Positions 1-10,800 of a DNA stretch of 64,000 nucleotides are shown here, piece by piece. The stretch is from Affinundibacterium amnicola. GTDB taxonomy: Bacteria; Pseudomonadota; Gammaproteobacteria; Burkholderiales; Burkholderiaceae_D. The position numbers and the translations under genes were made by a program. Position 1 is the first letter of the stretch. Each line of letters begins with the position of its first letter. The stretch is from NCBI RefSeq assembly GCF_014284275.1, contig NZ_JACOFU010000007.1, positions 1 to 64,000 of the forward strand, read 5' to 3'. The notes beneath the pieces are model-generated. The model ran no database searches. It had not been told where the DNA came from and was given only the letters and a program-made list of their open reading frames with translations.

Positions 1-142
1 CACACATTGAAGCAAAAGGCACGATGGCATTTTGAAACAGACGTGTGGTGGTGTATTAAAAATTATCGCGGTAATTTGCGAGTATTTGGTTCGACTACTT
101 GACTACTGGGGGCTAATGGGTGACCCCAGCTTTGTTACGGCC
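1..142. other. Window edge, no gene seen
   Basis: This short stretch lies downstream of the putative immunity gene on the minus strand. No convincing reading frame, hairpin terminator or RNA gene is visible. Confidence 0.5.
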
Positions 143-436
143 TTAGTCAATATAAAACTTCATTGGCACGATCAGCATTATCAACATCATCAAACCTATT
201 GATGTCCAATAAGCCATCGTCCATTTACGCTGTTTTTCAAACAAACTGCCGACAAACCATATTCCAGTTGAAGGAACAGCATAAAGTACGAACCAAAGAA
301 CCACGAAGCTACCAAGACCGCGTCCAGTAAACAAGGGTACTCTGTGTATGTAGAAAATTGCGAGCATATTACCAACGCTAACCAACAAAGCTAGCAAATA
401 ACAAATCATTGCCCATTTATGTCGAGATGTTGCCAT
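143..436 (-). CDS. Small three-helix membrane protein, candidate immunity protein
   Basis: The 97-residue protein has three hydrophobic segments, at about residues 9-30, 42-62 and 75-93, with short polar links, so it is predicted to be an inner-membrane protein. I recognise no family. Its ATG overlaps the TAA stop of the preceding RHS tip by one base (TAATG), which points to translational coupling. In polymorphic toxin loci the gene directly behind the toxin tip usually encodes the matching immunity protein, and membrane immunity proteins are known for lipid-attacking effectors. Immunity is therefore inferred from position and topology, not from homology. It could also be an unrelated orphan membrane protein. 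Confidence 0.7.
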   Translation of the reverse strand: MATSRHKWAMICYLLALLVSVGNMLAIFYIHRVPLFTGRGLGSFVVLWFVLYAVPSTGIWFVGSLFEKQRKWTMAYWTSIGLMMLIMLIVPMKFYID

Positions 437-1797
437 TATCTTAATCCCTCCTTATACAACTCTTTTGCAAGCTCACGACGATTAGCGGCACCTTGGGCAT
501 TCGCTGGAGCATAGTAAAAGTGCCCGCCACCTTGTATCATTTGCTTAGCTAGTGTTGGTGCATTGGTCACTATCTGCCAATGTGGCATACCTGCATAAAG
601 TGGGTCGCCTTGTTTCGTGAGATTTACCACAATCACTTTACTGATAAGTGGATTGTTTCGAAGACTACTCAAGAATTCCTTACTGATAGGCGATCCAATT
701 AATACCAAATTATCGATTTTTTGGCCATTTCTGGTTAAAACGGATGCCTCTTGCGCGGCCACCTGCGAACCGTATGAATAGCCGACAAGATTGAACTGAC
801 CTTGACCACTACCTTGACTCTTCAAATGACTGGTATAACTGCCTGTCTTCTCGAAATTCTGCTTCAGAGATTCATCCATATCATCCCGCAGTAAAGTAAC
901 TCCGAGGCCAGCATCAAATAAAGTTCCTCTTGAATATTTACTTGGATCAACTGCAAACGGTTCCGAGATTCCTGCCCCCTTCATTGCCTTAACCATATCA
1001 GGTATATAGTCACCGTCCATACCGGCGCCACCAAAGAAGTATGTGCCAGTTACTCTGTTTGTCGCTTTAGTCTCACTCTCACTCCGAGAAGCAGCCGTCT
1101 GCTGAACATTGGCATTCTGATCAACCTTAGTAGTTTTGCTACTACTACCAAACCAAGAACTAGACCACCAGTTCTTCACAGTACCAAATACATCAAACCC
1201 TGTCGGATCAGTCAAATTCGTCGGATTATTCAACACATAACTATAACGATTGTAGTTCTGTCCATTCAGGGGATCAGTTACATGCGGATCGGCACTCACA
1301 AATTTAGCAATGAAAGGATCATAAACTCGACCGTTCATATGCACAAGATCCAACTGATCTAACATCTCATGACCAGTGAACCCTTTATTGTCAATCCGAC
1401 CATCCAATCCATCGGGTGTAAAATTATCATTTAGATTGCGACGTTTTCCCCAAGTGTCATAGGCCATCTTTTCTACCAAATTCCCGTTGGCATCGGAAAT
1501 AGCAATAGGGCTACCAAGTCGGTCATGGTGACGCCACAAAAACTCTGTATTTAATCCCTTTTCAATCTCAAGTCCCAGCCCATTGGGCCAATATGTCTTA
1601 ATACTGGTAGGTGCATTGAGAGGTCCTTCAACCTCCATACTACCTGCGTAAATAATGCTGATACCATCATTTTTATCTTGGCGAGTACGCTGATGTTCTG
1701 GACCGTAGACGAAGCTACTCTTTTGCGTGCCCTTGCTTATGCTTTCAGGCATGTCAAAACTTGTCCAAGTAAGGTTTCGACCAGCACCTGATTTCAA
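436..1797 (-). CDS. RHS core plus lipase-like C-terminal toxin tip, separated from its shell by a TGA
   Basis: This is the 3' part of the giant RHS gene. Going back in the same frame from the TTG at 1797 there is no stop until the TGA at 1858-1860, so it is almost certainly the continuation of the upstream gene. The TTG sits inside a YD-repeat (FEYDENGNLKSG) and is a poor start. Counting from it, residues 87-201 are the RHS-associated core, ending in NLTDPTGF, which resembles the DPxG motif that precedes the variable tip. Residues 250-453 look like an alpha/beta hydrolase: GYSYG (Ser341), with Asp398 (GDPLYAG) and His426 (GGGHFYY) as a plausible triad. A phospholipase or lipase effector is inferred. 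If translation does not cross the TGA, the tip is silent unless the TTG is used. Confidence 0.75.
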   Translation of the reverse strand: MKSGAGRNLTWTSFDMPESISKGTQKSSFVYGPEHQRTRQDKNDGISIIYAGSMEVEGPLNAPTSIKTYWPNGLGLEIEKGLNTEFLWRHHDRLGSPIAISDANGNLVEKMAYDTWGKRRNLNDNFTPDGLDGRIDNKGFTGHEMLDQLDLVHMNGRVYDPFIAKFVSADPHVTDPLNGQNYNRYSYVLNNPTNLTDPTGFDVFGTVKNWWSSSWFGSSSKTTKVDQNANVQQTAASRSESETKATNRVTGTYFFGGAGMDGDYIPDMVKAMKGAGISEPFAVDPSKYSRGTLFDAGLGVTLLRDDMDESLKQNFEKTGSYTSHLKSQGSGQGQFNLVGYSYGSQVAAQEASVLTRNGQKIDNLVLIGSPISKEFLSSLRNNPLISKVIVVNLTKQGDPLYAGMPHWQIVTNAPTLAKQMIQGGGHFYYAPANAQGAANRRELAKELYKEGLR

Positions 1798-1857
1798 ATT
1801 GCCGTTTTCGTCATATTCAAAACTACCTATACCGGAAATATTAGTGACGGCATGTGG

Positions 1858-4800
1858 TCAAACTACCTGCACCCCATTAACTACACCTTGATTTGGATAT
1901 TGGTAAGTAGCACCATTTGATACATTGCCCTTGGTGAGGATATTTCCGACCATGTCGTAGGTAAAACTTTGGGTTGTTTGCCCAATTTTTGACGTTTTGA
2001 TTCGATTGAGGTCATCATAATCAAAGTCTTCAATGAATCCATCTTTATCCCAGAATTGCGTTCGCTGCTTTACATTGCCCAAGCTATCGAAGTTATACGC
2101 TTCTGTCAGGCGCGGCAGATGTTTTGGTGTACTACTTGTACTAATATCAGGTACGTAAAGTCTGGCATCGTCCATGCGTGCACTATAGATATTGTAGCCA
2201 CGAGTCTGCTCTAAGCCATTACCTAAAGAACTGTGTCGTACTCGATGTGCCGCATCTTGTGTATTAGCCTGCCACAACACTTGTTCTTTGGCGCCAATCT
2301 CTTTACCGCGACGAAGAACTTGCAGTAAATAACCGTACTTGTTATACCGTTGACTAAAAATTGTCGCGGCAGTTCCCACTTTACGCTGATGTTGTTGAGA
2401 CGCCAAACGCCCCCATCCATCATAAGATGTCATACTCACGTATTGACCATCACTCAAGGTTTGCGTAATGCTTGTTGGGCGACTTAAGGTATCGTAAGCA
2501 TGAACACGACGATATGTTTCTTCGTTATTTGCATTTTTTGTGGTCGCTATCGCAATTAGTCCTTTGCCGTGACTGGCGGTATCGTACTCCCAATAACTCA
2601 TGAGATCGGGTTCAATACGACTAGTCATCCGATCCAAAGAATCATAGTGCATCGATACGCTCTGCTCTGCTTTGCTTTGCTTTGGACTAGTTTGTTGCAA
2701 TACTCTTCCAACTGGATCGACTACATACTTTATTATTCCAAGATTTGGATCATTCAGTGCGATTTTTCGTCCAAGTCCGTCGTAACTCATATCAGTGAGA
2801 TTTCCGTTGGGATCTTTGACTTGTTTCAGACTACCAAATGCATCATATTCAAAACTCGTATTGCCACCATTTGCATCCAGTACATTACGCAGCTGGCCTA
2901 AAACATCACGTGTCTCTGTACGCGTTTTGTTTTTTGCATTTGTATGAATTTGTGTCAGGCCTTTGTACTGGGTTTTACTGATGGCTAGATTATTACCTTC
3001 ATCTAATGTTTCCAATTGTATTAGGCGGCCAAGAGCATCATAAGTTTGACGACGGGCTAAATAGATAACATCCTCATTAACCCGCAAACATGTCATATTG
3101 CACTCATAGCGCGGCTGAGCTACTTCCCATAAACGTCCTTGATCATCGAAACGCTGATCAGTCAGAATCTTTGCACCGTCAAAACTATAGCTTTTTTCTT
3201 GTATGACATGCCCAGCACTGTCTCGATAGCTGATGCTCGGCACTGCCATGCGCACATCATCAAAAAAATGATCCGATATGGTTGCCACGGTAGCTAATGG
3301 CGGACATGCACGATCACACTGCTTCTGGTAAAAAAGGGTATAACTCGTGTCAGCTCGGATCTCCTTAGTCACTCTGCCAAATCCATCAATTTTCCATGAT
3401 TTAGTGAGCTCATTCGGACCAGTTTGGCTTAACATAATCCCTGTCGCGGGATCATAACTACGCTTCTCTTTATGATTAAGTGCATTCGTAATTGATTCAA
3501 TAAAACGTCCTTTACTGTCGTACTCTATTGTCGCAGTATCTCGTTTCAAATTGAGCTTAGTCAATGGATCTTGCCAATATTGGGTTTTTTTATGAACTAA
3601 TCCAAAGAAATTACTGGGTCGTTCATAGATGGTCTTCACTTCTAAGAGCACATCCCCCTTTTCTTGCGTTTCCGTAAGCAACAATCCTGTTATTGGATCG
3701 TAGGTTCTGTCCAGTTTCCTTTTGATTGTTCCATAGGTCGGCGCAACTTTGGTTTCTTGTTCTGATTCGGGCAAGCCAAGGAGCCATGCGCTGCTATCAT
3801 TTTTGTACTTAGTCACTTTCACACTACTGAAACTTAAGCCAGATTGAATCGCACTACTAAGCTCTTGGCTGGTAAGGTTGCCGTAGCCATCTTCATACTT
3901 ATTAACAATGATCTGCGTGCCTAAACCACTGCCATCCAAATCATGTGTGTGTACATCTGTTTTGGCGATGTACGTGAAGGTACTTTTATTACCACTTGAT
4001 AGTACGACATCCTGCTTTTCCAAGACATTAGTACTGTCTTTTATGCTTGCACCTTTGTACTCACTCGTACTGCGCTTGACCATGCCAACATATGGATAAT
4101 CCTGCGACAAAATTGATGTTGTGGTGATATTGTTTGCGTTATCTTTTACTGTGAATTTTGCAAAACCTAAGGAGCCGCGACCGTAAGCATCAGTTCTCGC
4201 CCCTTCATAAGAATAGTTAGTAGTAATCCAACCACCTTTGCCATTACTACGGCGAAGTTCTTTCACCATGATCGAAGGTCGCACTGCTAATTGTGGGTAG
4301 GTTGGGCGCACTTCTATTCCATCTATCACAGCGTGACGACGATATACGGTAGCGTCATCGCCACGCGCATAGTCTAGCTCTTCTTGGTGGCCAACACCGT
4401 TGGTAATCGTCACGATTTTGTCTATATTTGCAGGTTCAGCTAGTGTGTATGCCGTCAGTTTTTCGACATATGGGAATCCAAGTGATGCTCCGCCACTGAA
4501 ATACGGGCCCCAAAAAGCTGGTATGCCGCTATCGTCAAATACTAAAGGTGATTTTTCAACAGTTAGACCCTGCGCAACACTGAATTGCCGATTAGCAAAG
4601 CCACTCGATCGATAACTAACCAATTGATTCCTCGCAAGTTCATAGGTAATTCCATTATACAAATTAATAGATAAATTCATTAGAATTCGATTTAAACCTT
4701 CACCTAAGAAATCTGCAATCTCCCCCCTATTTCCCTCATATGCACGGAGGTGGTCGCTAACGGATCGTGGAAGGCAATTAATTCCTTGTTCTTTACTAAG

Positions 4801-7800
4801 GCAAAAATATTGATTCGAGGTTGCTATACCTCCAAGCGAATGATTTTCTATAACACCAACATCAGTTAATCCATCACCATTGAGATCACCTAAGGTCATA
4901 TTTATGTCGCTTAAGGTATACGCATCAACATCTTCTTTCAACGCTAAACATTCAAATCTATTACCTTTATTTGCACATACTGCCACTCGCAGCTTTACGT
5001 CGACTTTCACGCACACTCCTGTTGGACTACATGCTGAGAGGTTAGAATATGGACTTGCGGCAGGAACAAAATATTGCCAATTCAAAATTAAATCTGATTT
5101 ACCCTGTTTGCTCAAATTAATCGCCACCGAAGCTGAACGGAAGGATCCCCATGCCAGAGCATTCTCGGGCAATGGAGTTAAATGCACTATCTGAATCTCT
5201 TGACACTGCATAGCTCCATTGACGAGAGAGCAGTCCGATCCCTTACCAGATGCATCAAATGGTAAAAGAACGTGCATACGCCTATCTTGATTCATGTCAA
5301 TCAAGATAGGTGACTGTTTTGGAACAATCTGCGGTGAGCCTACAGGTTTAGCATGACATTCAAAATCTATCGTATTTTCTGCATTGGGTTTTGTTAAACA
5401 ATAGCCCCAGGATTGCCTTCCGATCGTTTGATCTTCGAGAACCAAATCATCACGCCCGTCACCATCAAGATCACCAAACAATATCTTTAGTACAGCATCT
5501 GCTGGCAAACCAGCGGATGCCAAATCTACCAGACGCTCTATTTCATTGCCGTCTGGCAATCTAATCTTTAATTTATTTGGAATCGTTGGATATGGAAGAT
5601 TGTTTCCAACGCTAGTATCTCCACAAATATGCCATGGTTTGTACAGTTCGCAATCCAGTTTTCTGTTTCTTATCCAACTAGTCTTTCCACTGCCATCAAG
5701 ATCGGCAAAGTAGTCAGATGCCATACCCTCACCATAGATAATGCCGGGAACAGTCTGTGGCATAACCTGCGGTTGTGTCTTAGGTCGTACTATCTGAGGA
5801 ATCGGTAACTCTTTCATTGTTGGCTGACCGCTAGACCCCCACTCAAAACTGGTCTTTGGCAAACATTTTGCTTCGCTAAATTGCGAATCGGTCGGATCTA
5901 ATGAACAAGCTCTAACCCAGTCTATCAAGCTACGTCCACTCACATCTCCAAGACGGTAATGCAACTCATAATCCCGAACTAAATTACCGCCGCTACCATC
6001 CCCCGCCGTACCAATATAGGTTTGGACATGTGTTAAACGACTACGTAAATCATTACGTGAACCACCCATATATTGAATTTGCGCATCACTGCGTTGTTCG
6101 TACTTGAACCTCACAACTAAGTCTGTTGCAGCGTTAGCTGCACCATAACGAATTTGTTTTGGCAGATATTCCCCAGTATCAACATCTTCACTTCCATTTA
6201 ATTCGCTAGTCTTTTGACTGTAATCAAATTCAATGAAATTACCTACTCGATCCTCGGTACGCTCTATCGCCCACAATAATGGTTGACCATCGATGCGTCC
6301 TTGTGCTGCAATCGTGCTGTTTGGTTTTATCCCATAATAATGAATATGACTGTCTTTACTCTCAACTTTAAAGCCACCATTGCTTTGACGCGTAATTTGG
6401 CTAAAACTTTCAAGTTCCGTGCGGTACTGCACATCACTTGCCCAATATTGCGCGTCGACATCATTAACATCGATGCCCGATTTAGCTGCGCTTGCACGAA
6501 TTAAACGCTTTCCGTCTAAACATAACCTGTCTTCGTTATCAAAACTAATACGCCCAGCGATCCCATCTTGAGCAATTGTTTTTGGACAACGATGAATTGA
6601 AGACAAGCCCCCTAAAGACCACCCGTAGCCTAAATGCCCATTGCTTCCGTTACTATTGTAATTGAGGCTCAATTTTGGTTGCATTCCAGCTGTTCCTGGC
6701 GGAACATCAATCGAAATACTATAACTCGCTGTACCATCTTGACCTACTTGCAAACTACCAGGCAAGCTTCCAGCATCTGCATTTTGAAGGTGTAGCGGCG
6801 TAATCGGTACTGCGACTAAGTCTGCTGAAGCCGGGACTAACACTGATCCTGATGACACTCTAATGTGTATGGCTTGCGACACAACAACCAACATGCCATT
6901 GACATCAAAAGATTTCGCCAACAATTGAATGTCGCTTACTTGTGTTGGTGTCCATTGGGCACTCCAAGTATTTCCACTACTACTAGCAGTAGCGACCTCA
7001 ATTTCATTGGCATAAAACTTGACGGACTTAATGATATTTGTACCACCAGGCACAACTGTGACTTCTGCGGTCATTGTGAGCGCAGCACCAATAATGACAT
7101 TACTCCTGTTTATGGGCGAGGTAATTGCCAAGGTGACAGGTAAAGGTGGTATCGGCGGAGCTGAGTCAACGTAGACTATATTCTCTCCTGAGTAGAGCGT
7201 AGTATTTCCATACCTCACTTTAGCTTTAATCGGATAGCCTTCCACACGAGAAGGAATACCAGATTTCATCACGCTGTAAGTACCCGGCTCTTTATCTGGA
7301 CTGGCTTCTAACCATTCGTCATTAATATTAAGGGCAATTTCGTCTGGCTCTATCGCTAAGTTTGGTGGATTATCGACTTTTGCACGCATAAATACCGTTG
7401 CGGGCCCTGTGTATCGATCATTGTTCTTTGGCGTCGTCAAACCTATGCGCAAGGCACCTGGCATGGTGCAGCTGTAGTCAGCACATGGCAAGGTCGTTTT
7501 GAGCGTGTTGGAAGGTAGAGCCGCTTCAACAAACAGACGCCTTCCTTGAAACGTCTGTGCATAAGTGTCGAGATTGAGAACAAAGTGGTGGCCTGCTGTT
7601 GGCGCATTTTGTGTTCCGCATTGCGCTTTAATCGCGTCATTGTTGATTTCGGTGGCGATGTTGGCACTACCCGTAGTGACCACCGTGCCGCCTAAATTAG
7701 CGGGGGCATCAGCATATATCGTGTAATTAAGAGCCTGCGCATTGCCGAACTGACAGGTCCAACCAAACAATTCTAGTTTATTGCTATCCGTTTTATTGGT

Positions 7801-10800
7801 ACGAATGCCACTGATTTCACCGAGCAAGCTGCTGTCGGTGACGTTGATAATCGTTTCGGCAGATTCGCTTGTTTTACCCTCATGATTGGTAGCGCGCAGT
7901 TTAAAACGATAACTTCCAGCATTGACACTAACAACCGTATTGATACTCAAACTGGCAGCATTGCCCGTAATTGTCCTCACTGGCGTAGCACCATAGCCGC
8001 TGCCGTTATTGCTCAGCAATTCCAATTTAGTGACTTGTCCACTGCTTTGACTTGCTTCTCCGGTAAAGTTGACATTGCCGCTTTGGCCTGAGGCAACACG
8101 GATATTGGTATTACTAGCGTTGAGACTTACGACACTTGGAGGAGCAGCTGGCGGAGATACGGTAATCAGGTTTTCAACAACAACTTTACTACCGCCGGGA
8201 CCAGTCGCAGTCCAAGTACAGGTTGATGGGTAGTTAATCCATGATGCACTAGCAGTCGTACCACTCATTGTGCCATTAAGAACCGTGTCGTTATAACTGG
8301 TGTACCCAGTACCAGTAGCAGTACAACTGTAATTGACTGTCGTCGCATTCGAGCTAGCAATCGTGGTGGTGTAGGCTTGCCCTGCAATTAAGGGAGTTGG
8401 GTTGCGAGTGATGCTCAGTGTTGGCAACGGTGGCGTGGTCGTCGTTAGCGTTTCAGAAAAAGTGGTAACTCCACCTTCTCCGGTCGCTGTCCAGACACAC
8501 TGAGATGGATTGGCGACCCAATCTGCCGATGCCATCATCGGGGCAGCACTGCCGTTTAAAGTTGGTACGGTACCAGATCCCTGGTACCCCGCTCCGTTAG
8601 CAGTACAGGCATAACTCAAACTCGTTGCATTAGTTGTGGCCCACGTTGTAACAAAACTTTGACCTGCAACCAGGGGATTGGGATTACGTGTAATTTGAAT
8701 CGTCGGTGGCGTTAAGCCTTCGGCGAGGACATTAAGCCTAATGCCTATGTTTGCAGCAGTTCCGATATTAGGAATGGCACGAATATTACCTTCATATATG
8801 CCAGGTGCGGTTCCCGTTTTTACCTCAACCCAACCGCAGCTAGCGTAGTTACCTGGACAAGAACTTGGTGCAGACACAACTTGTGCCCACGATGGCCACT
8901 CATACGTGATTGAACTAACTGCTACTTGTCCATAATTCTTGAGTTCGCAACGACTTGAAGCTCGATTTGGTGTCACCGTTGGTGAAACTTCCGTGCACCA
9001 CGCTTTAAAATCGAGAGATGGCGCAGAACCCAGTTGCTCCAAATTGATAGGTAATACAGTCACCTTACCTGGCAACTGCATCCTAATCGGCGTAATAGTG
9101 ATTTGGCCTGTAACGCTTCCAGGTGTCATATTGCTAGTTTTGACTTCAACTTTGCCGCAATCGGCACCAGGCAGACAACCTTTTGGCCCTGTTACTGTCA
9201 CGCCCGCCAGACTAGAATAGATAATGCTATCGGGATACATCTGTCCGTTATTGCGCATATCGCAACTAGTACTCGCTACTGCCGGACTCGTCGCTGGTGA
9301 CACACTAACGCAATTACTTAAAACTAGCTCTACCTCCCTTGGATCGACTTGTAATATTCCACCAAATGCGATGGGAGCGCCTTGGCTAGGGACAATTTGA
9401 ATTTGACCGATAATCGGATAACTTCCCGGCTCAGTTCCCGAGCGAAGAATGACATCACCGCATAGTCCTTTAGCTGGACAACTCGATGGACCTTCTAATT
9501 GAAATGTTGGATTCGTGGGCTGCGAGTACGTCACTGCGCCAGCAAATTCGCCGGTATTTCTTAATTGACAGGTTCTAGTCGCTCGAGTTGGTGAAGTCGT
9601 TGGACTCACGCTCACACATGATTCCAAATTTAATGCCATTAACGCCGGATTAACCACCAGCTGCACTACCTTCGTCGCAGCCGCACCCGTCGCCGCCGAA
9701 ACGGTGAGCGTGCCGTTATAGGTACGGGCAGTTATATCTGATGTAATCGTCACTTCTCCGCAGGTGGTATTTGCAGCACAAGTCGCAGGACCACTTGCCG
9801 TTAAACCCGTTCCCGTTAAACCACTGTAGGTTATAGCACTAGCATTGGTTCCCCCTGTATTGGTCAGCGTACACGTTGTCTTCGCTGGCGCAGGAGAATT
9901 CGTATTATTGACGTCTGTACAGCTAGTCAAATTTAGAATCGTGTCCGCATTAACACGAAGCGTGGAAGACATCACGATGCCATTGCCAATATTTGGCGTA
10001 ATCGTCACATTGCCGCTATAAGTTTGTGCTGCTGTACCGGATGTACTTGTTACAACTCCGCAATCGGCATTCGCACCACAGCTTGTTGGTCCGATAACTG
10101 TTTGGCCTGCTGGTGATGTGTAACTAATCGTACTCACCGCAGAACTTCCACTGTTTGTTAAGACGCAGCTTTTCGTAGCTGCCGTCGGTACTATGGTAGT
10201 TGAGGTATTTGAGTTACAGCTTTTGAGACTCAACACGACAGGTGGTTGATTAACTTGTAGATTAATTGTTTTACTAACTACGGCCCCAGTGTTAGGTGTA
10301 ATCGTTAAAGTGCCAGAATAACTTGCTGGTGTCGTTGAACTCGTTACCGTCACCGTTCCACAATCTGTACTTGCACCACAACTTGTCGGCCCAGTGACGG
10401 CCATGGTCGATGGCAAGCCTGCATAACTAATACTTGTAAGCACTGTTGCACTAGCATTATTTAACGTACAGCTCGTTGTAGCTTGATTCGGTGCAAAAGT
10501 TGGGGTCACATCAACACAGGATTTTAAATTTAACCCCGTTAGTGCGGTCACCACCCTTAAATTAATTGCACGGGTAGCTGCCACGCCCAAATTGGGTGTG
10601 GCCGTTAAATTGCCGATGTAATTACCAGCGGCTATCTTGGTCAACACCTTTACCGTACCACAATCGCTATTTGCGGCACAGCTACTTGGTCCTGTGACAT
10701 TTGTGCCTATTGGAAGTCCACTACTATAAACAATACTGCTGGCGGCACCGCCACTGTTGGTGAGCGTACAAGTGGTGCTTGCCCTTTGCGGCTCGACTGT

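Noticed and set aside
1858-1860. TGA as a selenocysteine codon
   Set aside because: No bacterial SECIS-like hairpin is apparent directly after the TGA, RHS shells are not known selenoproteins, and the position is inside a YD repeat where Arg or another ordinary residue is expected.
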